In this document: in pieces, positions 1-7,507 of the stretch
How positions within the stretch are numbered: the stretch's first letter is position 1
Layout: each line of letters begins with the position of its first letter
Assembly (NCBI GenBank): GCA_902604715.1
Contig: CACLAD010000013.1
Span: forward strand, 1 to 35,324
Length of the DNA: 35,324 bases
From: an uncultured Bacteroidota bacterium
Lineage (GTDB): Bacteria > Bacteroidota > Bacteroidia > Flavobacteriales > Flavobacteriaceae
Reading direction: 5' to 3'
Program-made: the position numbers and the translations under genes
Notes under the pieces: generated by a model
What the model was told of the DNA's origin: nothing
Seen by the model: only the letters and a program-made list of their open reading frames with translations
The model's database searches: none

Positions 1-870
1 GATATTGATTAATTGATTGTCATGAACATTAATTTGGGCTCTTAAATTATCTAAATCTTCTAAGAAAACTTCATCATTATTCGTAATCCTTCTTACTTTT
101 AAGTTTTTAGTCAATTCTTTTAAGTTTTCAGGCGTTATTTGCTGTTTAGCGTCACTCCATGCATTATCTGGATCATTATGTGATTCAATCATCAATCCAT
201 CATAATTTAAGTCTAGTGCAGTTTGACATAAATCAAAAATAAGATCTCTTCTCCCTGCTATGTGAGAGGGGTCCAGAATCAATGGCAAATCAGGAAGTCT
301 TCTTTGAAGATCAATAGCAATTTGCCACTCTGGATTATTTCTATATTTTGTTTTTTCATATGTTGAAAATCCTCTATGTATTGCTCCAATATTTTTAATA
401 TTTGAAGAAAAAAATCTTTCAATTGCTCCTAACCATAAGGATAAATCAGGGTTTACAGGGTTTTTAATTAGAACAATTTTTTCAGTACCTCGAAGTGCTT
501 CCGCGATTTCTTGAACAATAAACGGGCTTACAGTTGTCCTGGCTCCAATCCACAAAATATCAATTTCATTTTTAAGTGCTAAGTCAACATGGTTAGCATT
601 AGCAACCTCAGTAGTAGTAAGAATTCCTGTCTCTTTTTTTACTTTTTTCATCCACTGTAATGCTAAGGATCCAATACCTTCAAAATTTCCAGGTCTTGTT
701 CTTGGCTTCCAAATACCTGCTCTATAAACTATTGTATCTGAATCTTTAAGCTGATGGGCAATATCTAAAACTTGATTCTCAGTTTCGGCACTACACGGTC
801 CTGCAATTAAAAGTGGGTGTGAAAGATTCATATCATCCAACCATTTTCTCAAATTTTTACTATTCTTCAT
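1..870 (-). CDS. Bifunctional DAHP synthase (type I-beta) / chorismate mutase, partial (C-terminus beyond window start)
   Basis: My translation of the minus strand from the ATG at 868-870 stays open to base 1, giving 290 codons without a stop. The N-terminal domain is a KDO8P-synthase-like DAHP synthase, which condenses phosphoenolpyruvate and erythrose 4-phosphate in the first shikimate step. Visible motifs are LIAGPCSAE (residues 21-29), YRAGIWKPRTRPG, GART and the metal-binding DPSHIAGRRD. The last visible residues, LRAQINVHDNQLINI, match the first helix of an AroQ-type chorismate mutase, so the gene is the DAHP synthase with C-terminal mutase known from Bacteroidota; roughly 70 residues are missing. 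It starts 3 bases after the tyrA stop, as the last visible gene of the pheA operon. The mutase would supply prephenate to the upstream PheA and TyrA, neither of which carries its own mutase domain. Confidence 0.93.
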   Translation of the reverse strand, partial: MKNSKNLRKWLDDMNLSHPLLIAGPCSAETENQVLDIAHQLKDSDTIVYRAGIWKPRTRPGNFEGIGSLALQWMKKVKKETGILTTTEVANANHVDLALKNEIDILWIGARTTVSPFIVQEIAEALRGTEKIVLIKNPVNPDLSLWLGAIERFFSSNIKNIGAIHRGFSTYEKTKYRNNPEWQIAIDLQRRLPDLPLILDPSHIAGRRDLIFDLCQTALDLNYDGLMIESHNDPDNAWSDAKQQITPENLKELTKNLKVRRITNNDEVFLEDLDNLRAQINVHDNQLINI

Positions 871-873
871 ATT

Positions 874-1728
874 CTAATTTATTCCTTTTAAAATTGTTTT
901 TATATGATTAGTTGACTTTAATTGAGATTCAACTTCATCAAATCTATCTTTTTTAATCAAAGAATTTATATATACTAAATTTTCAATGTAATCATCTAAT
1001 GATTTAATAATATTTTTTTTATTATCCTCAAAAATATCTGTCCACATTTCAGGTGAACTTTTTGCTAATCTAACTGTTGATTCAAAACCACTCCCTGCCA
1101 TATCAAAAATATTCTTTTCATTTTTTTCTTCATCCATCACGGTTTTACCTAACATGAAAGAACTTATATGGGATAAATGTGAAACGTAAGCAATATGCTT
1201 ATCATGAGAATCAGAGTCCATGTAGCCAATTTTCATTTTCATTAAATTAAATATTTTTAGTCCGAGCTCAAGTTTTGATTTATCTGTTTTATGCTTATCA
1301 CATATAATTATATTTTTTCCTTCGAATAAGCCTTCATGAGCAGCCGCGGGTCCTGAGAATTCTGTTCCAGCGATTGGGTGAGTAGCTAGAAAATTTTGAC
1401 GATTAGGATGGTCTTTTACAATTTGGCAAATACTTTTTTTTGTGGAACCAAAATCAATAACTAAGCTGTTATTATTCACAGATTTTAAAACAGTAGGTAG
1501 AATATTTATTATAGATTTAACAGGAACAGAGACTATAATAATATCAGGGTTATTTATTTGACAAAGTGTAGATTTTTCATCAATAATCTCTAACTCAAGT
1601 GCTTTCTCAAGGTGAATTTCTGACTTATCTACTCCAATAATTATTGATTTAGGAAATAATTTTTTTATTTCAATTGCAAAGCTACTGCCGATAAGACCAA
1701 CACCAATAACATAAATTTTCTTTTTCAT
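874..1728 (-). CDS. tyrA: Prephenate dehydrogenase
   Basis: This 284-residue protein converts prephenate to 4-hydroxyphenylpyruvate with reduction of NAD(P), on the tyrosine branch. The N-terminus is a Rossmann fold with GVGLIGSS (residues 9-16). HPIAGTEFSG near residue 117 is the conserved prephenate-binding segment, followed by a helical dimerisation domain with HLSHISS. No ACT or chorismate mutase domain is present; mutase activity is supplied by the fused domain of the next gene. The ATG start overlaps the aminotransferase stop by four bases (ATGA), suggesting translational coupling. I cannot tell NAD from NADP preference by eye. Confidence 0.93.
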   Translation of the reverse strand: MKKKIYVIGVGLIGSSFAIEIKKLFPKSIIIGVDKSEIHLEKALELEIIDEKSTLCQINNPDIIIVSVPVKSIINILPTVLKSVNNNSLVIDFGSTKKSICQIVKDHPNRQNFLATHPIAGTEFSGPAAAHEGLFEGKNIIICDKHKTDKSKLELGLKIFNLMKMKIGYMDSDSHDKHIAYVSHLSHISSFMLGKTVMDEEKNEKNIFDMAGSGFESTVRLAKSSPEMWTDIFEDNKKNIIKSLDDYIENLVYINSLIKKDRFDEVESQLKSTNHIKTILKGIN

Positions 1729-2867
1729 AATCTTGAAATTGCTTTTTTAATATTGGTTTCTGAATTGCATAGTGAAATCCTTACATACCCTTCACCATTT
1801 GATCCAAAAATACTACCAGGCGCAATAAAAATACCTTTTTCATTTAAAAGACTATCCACAAAATCAATAGAGATTTTATTACTTTTAATCTTAGCCCAAA
1901 CAAACATTCCCGATGAAGATTTTGAAAAATCACAATTTAATTTATCGGCTAATTCCCATACTAATTTTCTTCTTTTTGAATATTCAAAATTTAAATTTTT
2001 AAACCAATCCTTTGATTGACTTAATGCTGAGACAGCACCCATTTGTAAAGGAAAAAACATGCCTGAATCAACATTACTTTTTACCTTTAAAATATTTGAA
2101 ATGTATTCAGGATTTGCCACAGCAAACCCTAATCTCCATCCAGCCATATTAAAACTTTTACTCAGAGAATTTAACTCAATACAAATATCTCTCGCTCCGT
2201 TAACATTCATAATACTTAATGGATTATCATTTAAAATGAAACTATATGGATTATCATTTACTATTAAAATATTATTAGACTTCGCAAAATTTATAATTTC
2301 AGAAAAATACTCATGGGGTGCTACTGCTCCTGTTGGCATATGGGGGTAATTAATCCACATTATCTTAACAGTTGATAAATCAATTTTAGTTAATTGCTCC
2401 AGGTCAGGTAACCAGTTATTTTTTTCATTTAAATCATAATATATAATTTCATTTCCAATCAACTTTGTTATTGATGAATATGTTGGATATCCTGGATTTG
2501 GTATTAAGACTTTATCATTTTCAGAAAGAAAAGACATTGAAATATGAAAAATTCCCTCCTTACTTCCAATCAATGGTAAAATTTCAGATTGATAATTTAA
2601 ATCGCAATTATAATGTAACTTATAAAAATTTGATATTTCCTTTCTAAATTTTTCAACTCCGATATAGCTTTGGTATTTATGCGCTCCAGCAACATTTAAC
2701 GAATCTTTTAATTTTTTTATTACCGGAGTTGGAGGAGATAAATCTGGGCTCCCAATTCCAAGGTTGATAATATCTTCTCCAGAGTCAATTAAAGACTTTA
2801 CCTCTCTCAGCTTGGAGGAAAAATAATACTCACTTAGTCCTTCTATTCTTTTTGAAAATTCAATCAT
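1725..2867 (-). CDS. PLP-dependent aminotransferase, class I/II (probably aromatic amino acid)
   Basis: Read from ATG at 2865-2867, the product is 380 residues of the fold-type I aminotransferase family. INLGIGSPDLSPP near the N-terminus, NPGYPTY, the NDNPY segment that binds the cofactor, and SLSKSFNMAGWRLG with the PLP lysine are all visible. Its place between pheA and tyrA suggests it transaminates phenylpyruvate and 4-hydroxyphenylpyruvate, the last step to Phe and Tyr; this is inference from context, since the same family includes aspartate and LL-diaminopimelate aminotransferases. I prefer the start at 2867 over the in-frame ATG at 2888 because homologues begin near the M-I-E motif and the overlap with pheA shrinks to 8 bases. 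Confidence 0.88.
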   Translation of the reverse strand: MIEFSKRIEGLSEYYFSSKLREVKSLIDSGEDIINLGIGSPDLSPPTPVIKKLKDSLNVAGAHKYQSYIGVEKFRKEISNFYKLHYNCDLNYQSEILPLIGSKEGIFHISMSFLSENDKVLIPNPGYPTYSSITKLIGNEIIYYDLNEKNNWLPDLEQLTKIDLSTVKIMWINYPHMPTGAVAPHEYFSEIINFAKSNNILIVNDNPYSFILNDNPLSIMNVNGARDICIELNSLSKSFNMAGWRLGFAVANPEYISNILKVKSNVDSGMFFPLQMGAVSALSQSKDWFKNLNFEYSKRRKLVWELADKLNCDFSKSSSGMFVWAKIKSNKISIDFVDSLLNEKGIFIAPGSIFGSNGEGYVRISLCNSETNIKKAISRL

Positions 2868-3687
2868 CTTTAGAGTTTTTGTATTCACCTAATACTTTAA
2901 AATCTTTAGCCATAATTTCAATTATAGATTTAGCCTTAAAATAATCTTCTAATTTATCAAAAGTGATATCAACAAAAAATGAGTATCTCCACGGAGTTTG
3001 AATCATAGGTATCGATTGAATCTTAGTTAAATTTAACTTACAATCACTTAAAACATTTAAAATAGCTGCCAAGCTTCCCCTTTTATGATCCAATTCAAAT
3101 TTTACTGATGCCTTATTAAAATTTAAGTTTTTAGATGAATCTTTTTTTTGAAGAATAACAAATCTTGTTTGATTCTTTTTTATCGTTTGAATATTAGCAT
3201 TTATAATATCCAGCCCATAAATTTTTGAGGCTAAATCACTTGCAATTGCACCTAAACCCTTTATTTTATTTTCAGAAATTTTCTTTGCTACCTGAGCTGT
3301 ATCCTTATCCTCAATTAAAACAATATCCGCATTATCTTTAAAAAAATCTCTGCATTGAAGAAGAGCCATGGGATGGGACTGAACTTCTTTTATATCTTCA
3401 ATTGATTGACCTTTTAAGGCAATCAAATTATGTGATATTTGAAGATAAAATTCACCTACAATATTTACTCCATATTCATCAATCAATGCATAATTAGGAA
3501 TAATAGATCCAGCAGTAGAATTTTCTATTGCCATGATAGCATAATCTATTTTATCATTAAATAAATTTAAAATCAATTCTTCAAAGGAAAGATATTCAAT
3601 CAAATTAATATTTTCTTCAAAATAGTTGTTTGCAACTATGTGATGAAATGAACCCTTTATTCCCTGTATACCTATATTTTTTTTCAT
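2860..3687 (-). CDS. pheA: Prephenate dehydratase
   Basis: The protein (275 residues from ATG at 3685-3687) decarboxylates and dehydrates prephenate to phenylpyruvate. The catalytic domain carries IENSTAGS, SHPMALLQC and the NQTRFVI segment with the catalytic Thr-Arg-Phe triad. It is followed by an ACT domain from about residue 195 with RGSLAAIL and TKIQSIP. The second ACT motif differs from the ESRP that forms the Phe pocket in better-studied enzymes. There is no chorismate mutase domain. I reject the longer reading from 3717, because it would translate through the terminator palindrome at 3697-3714; the start at 3687 follows the terminator T-run directly. It is the first gene of the four-gene Phe/Tyr operon and is probably controlled by the upstream leader and attenuator. 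Confidence 0.94.
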   Translation of the reverse strand: MKKNIGIQGIKGSFHHIVANNYFEENINLIEYLSFEELILNLFNDKIDYAIMAIENSTAGSIIPNYALIDEYGVNIVGEFYLQISHNLIALKGQSIEDIKEVQSHPMALLQCRDFFKDNADIVLIEDKDTAQVAKKISENKIKGLGAIASDLASKIYGLDIINANIQTIKKNQTRFVILQKKDSSKNLNFNKASVKFELDHKRGSLAAILNVLSDCKLNLTKIQSIPMIQTPWRYSFFVDITFDKLEDYFKAKSIIEIMAKDFKVLGEYKNSKDD

Positions 3688-3714
3688 AAAAAAAAAGTCT
3701 CGAAATTTCGAGAC
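3688..3714 (-). terminator. Intrinsic terminator acting as probable pheA attenuator
   Basis: On the minus strand a perfect 18-base palindrome, GTCTCGAAATTTCGAGAC (3697-3714), is followed at once by nine T residues (3688-3696) and then by the pheA ATG at 3687. A strong hairpin with a T-run directly against a start codon leaves no room for a downstream promoter, so pheA can only be expressed by readthrough. Together with the Phe/Tyr-rich leader peptide just upstream, this is the terminator of an attenuation switch. The alternative, that it simply ends the upstream dehydrogenase transcript, does not explain the leader or the abutting start. Confidence 0.85.
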
Positions 3715-3733
3715 CATAAATAATTTTGATTAG

Positions 3734-3783
3734 TTATATTACAACTGCCTCTACATCCTTTTTAGATAAAAGAAGTAATATAA
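3734..3783 (-). promoter_or_regulatory. Candidate 1:2 pairing of the pheA attenuator
   Basis: A perfect 9-base inverted repeat pairs TTATATTAC (3775-3783, the Leu-Tyr-Tyr codons of the leader) with GTAATATAA (3734-3742, just after the leader stop). A ribosome paused on the Tyr/Phe codons would cover the first arm and free the second, as in classical attenuators. A possible antiterminator is GAGGC at 3747-3751 (overlapping the leader stop) with GTCTC at 3710-3714, the 5' arm of the terminator; it is only five pairs including one G-U. The repeat is seen; the switching order is inference. Confidence 0.5.
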
Positions 3784-3810
3784 GTTAAAGTTGTAGTTAA
3801 AAAATAGCAT
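3751..3810 (-). CDS. Phe/Tyr-rich leader peptide of the pheA operon
   Basis: A 19-codon reading frame runs from ATG at 3808-3810 to TAG at 3751-3753 and encodes MLFFNYNFNLYYFFYLKRM. Five Phe and four Tyr in 19 residues, with YYFFY as a run of five aromatic codons near the 3' end, is far above expectation for a random frame. It lies 37 bases upstream of a perfect-palindrome terminator and directly before pheA, so it is most likely a regulatory leader whose translation senses charged tRNA-Phe and tRNA-Tyr. It has no Shine-Dalgarno but an A-rich run before the ATG, as usual in Bacteroidota. It is too short for routine gene callers. Confidence 0.82.
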   Translation of the reverse strand: MLFFNYNFNLYYFFYLKRM

Positions 3811-3848
3811 TTTTAAATATTGATTGGTCTAATGTAAATAATATTTAT

Positions 3849-3880
3849 TAAAAAAAAGAAAATTATCTAAAGAATATAAT
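3849..3880 (-). terminator. Weak possible terminator after the glyceraldehyde-3-phosphate dehydrogenase gene
   Basis: On the minus strand ATTAT (3876-3880) and ATAAT (3862-3866) could form a five-pair, A/T-only stem across the stop codon, followed by a T-rich run with one C (3850-3861). The stem is weak, so termination here is uncertain; the T-run is the stronger part of the signal. Confidence 0.3.
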
Positions 3881-5459
3881 CTGTAGATACAAAGTTAGAA
3901 TTATCAGAACTTAACAAATCCTTAATTATCTTATTGTTTTCATTATTATCCTTTGAGGCAACAAAAGTACGAATTGAAAATGATCTTAGTGCATCATGAA
4001 CACTTAATGTACTAAATGCAGAATCTTTTCTTCCTGTAAATGGATAAATATCGGGGCCTCGTTGACATGAGCTATTTATGTTGACCCTACAAACTAAATT
4101 CACTAAGGTATCAATTAGGGGTCCTAGCTTCTTTGTTTCCTTTCCAAAAATACTAACCTGTTGTCCATAATTTGATTCTGCCATATCATCAAGAGGTTCA
4201 TTAATATCTTTAAATGAAATTATCGGAATCACTGGTCCAAACTGCTCTTCTTTATAAACACTCATATCTTTAGTAACAGGGTATAAAATAGCTGGAAATA
4301 CATAATTTTCACATTGAATTCCACCTTTTGGATTAACTATCTTAGCGCCCTTCTGTTTTGCATCAGTAATTAGTGATTGAATGTATTCGGGTTTATTCGG
4401 TTCTGGAAGCGGTGTTAGCTTAACGTTGTCCTCCCAAGGATTTCCGTATTTTAGTTCATCAACAGCCTTGGAAAATCTGTTTAGAAATTCATCTCTAATT
4501 TCATCATGGACATAAATTATTTTGAGAGCGGTACATCTTTGTCCGTTGTATGAAAGGGATCCACTTATACATTCCTGAATCGTTAAGCCTAGGTCAGCAT
4601 CTGGTAATATAATCGCTGGGTTTTTTGCCTCAAGACCCAAGACTAATCTTAGTCTATTTTTCTTTGGATGAGATTCTTGCAACGAATTAGCAGATGAACT
4701 GTGTCCTATTAGTGCCAAGACATTTACTTTACCAGATTCCATAATAGGACTTGCTAAAACCCTACCTCTTCCAAACAAAATATTTACTACACCTGGTGGA
4801 AAATGTTTTTTGAAAGCTTCCATTAACGGAGATATTAATAGTACACCGTGTTTGGCTGGCTTAAATATCACTGTATTACCCATAATTAAAGCTGGAATTA
4901 AAAGACAAAATGTCTCATTCAACGGGTAATTATATGGTCCTAAGCAAAGAACTACACCAAGTGGTCCCCTACGAATGTGTGCATTAATACCACTATGTTT
5001 TTGAAATTTTGCAGAATCTCTATCAATTTTCTTGTAAGCTTCAATTGTATCGTATATATAATCTACGGTTCTGTCAAATTCTTTTTGAGAATCAGTATGG
5101 TTTTTTCCAATCTCCCACATTAATAACTTTACAACTATATCTCTTTTCTGCTTCATTTCTTCAACGAAGCTTTCCATTGCATTAATGCGATCAACAACCT
5201 TCATCGTTGGCCATAAACCCTTACCTTTATCAAATGCATTACAAGCAGAGTCTAGCGCCTTAATAGCTTCATCTTTACCCAAACTTGGTATTTCACCAAG
5301 CAAAGTAGGCTTATATTCAGGCGTTGATGAGATTGTAGAATAAACAGATGAAAATTCACCATCCCATTTAACCAAATTTCCATTGATTAGATAGTTATCT
5401 TGCTTTATCTTTTCAGTTATCTCAAACTCTTGCGGTATCTTCTTAAATTTAAATTCCAT
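3867..5459 (-). CDS. gapN: NADP-dependent glyceraldehyde-3-phosphate dehydrogenase (ALDH superfamily)
   Basis: This aldehyde dehydrogenase superfamily protein (530 residues from ATG at 5457-5459) probably oxidises glyceraldehyde 3-phosphate directly to 3-phosphoglycerate, giving NADPH and bypassing ATP formation in glycolysis. Visible active-site features are [10 protein letters not shown] with Asn177, LGLEAKN with the general base Glu277, and NGQRCTALK with the nucleophile Cys309. The whole chain resembles the roughly 530-residue NADP-GAPDH of Flavobacteriaceae, including the N-terminal [10 protein letters not shown] segment. In-frame ATGs at 5489 and 5507 add a tail that homologues lack, so I chose 5459. 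The gene is monocistronic by spacing and divergent from the GT90 gene. A different aldehyde substrate cannot be excluded by eye. Confidence 0.85.
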   Translation of the reverse strand: MEFKFKKIPQEFEITEKIKQDNYLINGNLVKWDGEFSSVYSTISSTPEYKPTLLGEIPSLGKDEAIKALDSACNAFDKGKGLWPTMKVVDRINAMESFVEEMKQKRDIVVKLLMWEIGKNHTDSQKEFDRTVDYIYDTIEAYKKIDRDSAKFQKHSGINAHIRRGPLGVVLCLGPYNYPLNETFCLLIPALIMGNTVIFKPAKHGVLLISPLMEAFKKHFPPGVVNILFGRGRVLASPIMESGKVNVLALIGHSSSANSLQESHPKKNRLRLVLGLEAKNPAIILPDADLGLTIQECISGSLSYNGQRCTALKIIYVHDEIRDEFLNRFSKAVDELKYGNPWEDNVKLTPLPEPNKPEYIQSLITDAKQKGAKIVNPKGGIQCENYVFPAILYPVTKDMSVYKEEQFGPVIPIISFKDINEPLDDMAESNYGQQVSIFGKETKKLGPLIDTLVNLVCRVNINSSCQRGPDIYPFTGRKDSAFSTLSVHDALRSFSIRTFVASKDNNENNKIIKDLLSSDNSNFVSTDYIL

Positions 5460-5507
5460 AATAACTAATTTAGCTGCAGCAATTTCCATTCCAAAAAAAT
5501 AAATCAC

Positions 5508-5515
5508 TAAGTTTG
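5508..5515 (+). promoter_or_regulatory. Candidate -7 box for the GT90 gene
   Basis: TAAGTTTG fits the Bacteroidota -7 consensus TAnnTTTG exactly and ends 23 bases before the ATG at 5539. No clear -33 TTG is seen at the usual distance. Confidence 0.45.
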
Positions 5516-5538
5516 AAATTCATTAATTATAATTTTTG

Positions 5539-6519
5539 ATGCTTTCAAGTATTAAACATCGCAACAATAAGCAGAAATATTATTTATTAAATTATTTAAG
5601 TTTATTAATTCCTGATTTTTTCTACAGAAATAATTTAAGGAAGAAATTAAACTCTCTTTCAGATTTTGATTTTGATTATATTAAAAATAGGGTAAACTAT
5701 TACAACAAATTAAACAAAGAAATTAAACTAAATAAGGATAATGAAAGTCTTGATAATTTTAAAATTAAAAACTTCCATAGAACTTATTTTTTTGATACTT
5801 ACCAATACACTAGATTCTTTGAAAAAAGATTAAAGTTAAAAATGCTATTTGGAGATATCACTCATAGCCCAGATGTTCCATCTATTGTAAAAAGTAGACC
5901 GATCAATGAAAATAATCAAAATTCAATTTTGATGAAACTAAACAAAATCAGGCATTTTACATATACAAAAGATTCTAATGAATTTGATCATAAAATAAAT
6001 AAACTAATTGGTAGATCTGCAATAACTGAAAAGCATAAAAAAAGAATTGATTTTTTTAAAATATACTTTAATAATCAGTTATGCGACCTTGGAGCAATAA
6101 ATAAGAATACTCCACACCCAGAATGGCTCAAAAATAAAATATCAATAGAGAATCATTTAAAATATAAATTTATTATGTGTGTGGAGGGTGTTGATGTTGC
6201 TACAAATCTAAAATGGGTAATGTCTTCGAATTCAATTGCTGTGATGCCCAGGCCAAAAATTGAATCTTGGTTTATGGAAAATAGGCTGATTCCGGAAAAG
6301 CATTATATTGAAATAAAGGAAGATTATTCAGATTTAGAAAGTAAAATTAAATATTACATAAAGAATCCTGAAAAATGTAAAAGGATTATCAAAAATGCCA
6401 ATGATTATGTTGTACAATTCAAAAATAAAAGAAGAGAGGACTTAATATCATTGTTGGTTTTAGAAAAATACTTTCATTTCACCGGGCAGCAAGAAAAAAC
6501 TAGTTTTTTGGATTATTAG
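5539..6519 (+). CDS. Glycosyltransferase family 90-like protein (LPS/CAP10 type)
   Basis: The 326-residue product resembles the bacterial GT90/CAP10 proteins (lipopolysaccharide A protein family), which transfer sugars to lipopolysaccharide or other glycans. Visible landmarks are FFDTYQYTRFFE and FGDITHSPDVPSIVKSRPI in the N-terminal half, KINKLIGRS where many homologues have a W-R-G segment, YKFIMCVEGVDVATNLKWVMSSNS (the best conserved part), and SWFMENRLIPEKHYIEIKEDYSDL toward the C-terminus. There is no signal peptide or clear membrane segment. I start at ATG 5539 rather than the TTG just before it. It is the only plus-strand gene between minus-strand metabolic genes, and its last 20 bases overlap the end of ilvA tail to tail. 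The acceptor and sugar are unknown. Confidence 0.78.
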   Translation: MLSSIKHRNNKQKYYLLNYLSLLIPDFFYRNNLRKKLNSLSDFDFDYIKNRVNYYNKLNKEIKLNKDNESLDNFKIKNFHRTYFFDTYQYTRFFEKRLKLKMLFGDITHSPDVPSIVKSRPINENNQNSILMKLNKIRHFTYTKDSNEFDHKINKLIGRSAITEKHKKRIDFFKIYFNNQLCDLGAINKNTPHPEWLKNKISIENHLKYKFIMCVEGVDVATNLKWVMSSNSIAVMPRPKIESWFMENRLIPEKHYIEIKEDYSDLESKIKYYIKNPEKCKRIIKNANDYVVQFKNKRREDLISLLVLEKYFHFTGQQEKTSFLDY

Positions 6520-7507
6520 ATTTCCAAATATCAGCTCTTTTAATTATTTCAGGCATTCTAGAATTATCGTTATTAGCTCCACAAATTATACAACCAATAT
6601 TTTTATTTATGATTTTATGTCTGTAATGTCTTAGTGCAGCACTTGACATTGCACCTGCCGGTTCAGTAATAATATTTTCATACGATTTTAGTTCCAGAAT
6701 AGAATTACAAATTTCATTCTCATCTAAAATTATTAAATCATCTAAAAGTTCTTTACAGTAATCAAAGCTATAATTACCAACTTTTTTAACCGCAACTCCA
6801 TCAACAAAACCATCAATTCTATTTAAAGTAATTAACTTATTTTTATTAATAGATTTAGACATTGATGGGGCTCCTTTAGGCTCAATGCCTATTATTTTTG
6901 TCTTTGGACTCAGTTGTTTGAAAACATTTAATGCACCTGAAATTAATCCACCACCTCCGATTGGAATAAACAGATAATCTAGATGATCTTTAAATTGATT
7001 AATTATTTCTAAAAATAATGTAGCCTGTCCTGCAATTACTTTTTTATCATCAAAAGGGTGAATAAAAGTTTTATCATATTTATCACACTCTTGCATTGCT
7101 TTTTCATAAGCTTGGGTGAAGTTTTCTCCGTACAAAACAACCTCAACATTAGTTTTTCCAAATTTTTTTACTTGTTCAATTTTTTGATTTGGAGTAGTTG
7201 TAGGCATAAACACTTTTCCCTTATAACCTAGGGTGCGACAGCTTACAGCAAAACCTTGAGCATGATTTCCAGCACTAGCACAAACTATTCCATTTATTAC
7301 TTGAGATTGATTTAAAGATGAAATTTTATTAAAAGCACCTCTTATCTTAAATGATCTAACTTTTTGTAAATCTTCCCTTTTAAAAAATATATTAGAATTA
7401 TATTTTTGAGAGTAACTTTCAATTTTCTGGAAAGGAGATTCAATTACTACTGTCTGCAGTATTTGGCTAGCTTTTTTTATTTCATTTAATCCGATAAAAT
7501 TAACCAC
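6500..7507 (-). CDS. ilvA: Threonine deaminase without C-terminal regulatory domain
   Basis: Threonine ammonia-lyase makes 2-oxobutanoate for isoleucine synthesis. The 335-residue chain has KREDLQKVRSFKIRGAFNK with the PLP lysine Lys54, SAGNHAQG, the GGGGLISG phosphate-binding loop and CGANND. The start is GTG at 7505-7507, sharing its G with the TAG stop of ilvC (TAGTG), which implies coupled translation. Flavobacterial IlvA is usually about 420 residues, with an ACT-like regulatory domain beginning right after a RADIWK segment; here the chain stops five residues after RADIWK. The enzyme should thus resemble single-domain TdcB-type deaminases and lack isoleucine feedback inhibition. Its operon position still argues for a biosynthetic role. 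Confidence 0.9.
   Translation of the reverse strand: MVNFIGLNEIKKASQILQTVVIESPFQKIESYSQKYNSNIFFKREDLQKVRSFKIRGAFNKISSLNQSQVINGIVCASAGNHAQGFAVSCRTLGYKGKVFMPTTTPNQKIEQVKKFGKTNVEVVLYGENFTQAYEKAMQECDKYDKTFIHPFDDKKVIAGQATLFLEIINQFKDHLDYLFIPIGGGGLISGALNVFKQLSPKTKIIGIEPKGAPSMSKSINKNKLITLNRIDGFVDGVAVKKVGNYSFDYCKELLDDLIILDENEICNSILELKSYENIITEPAGAMSSAALRHYRHKIINKNIGCIICGANNDNSRMPEIIKRADIWKSNNPKN

Noticed and set aside
1753-2647. Plus-strand open frames inside the aminotransferase gene
   Set aside because: They are antisense to a well-conserved enzyme and show no recognisable motifs of their own.
3688-3717. Longer pheA reading frame starting at 3717
   Set aside because: It would translate the terminator palindrome into residues not found in homologues; the ATG at 3687 fits the family start.
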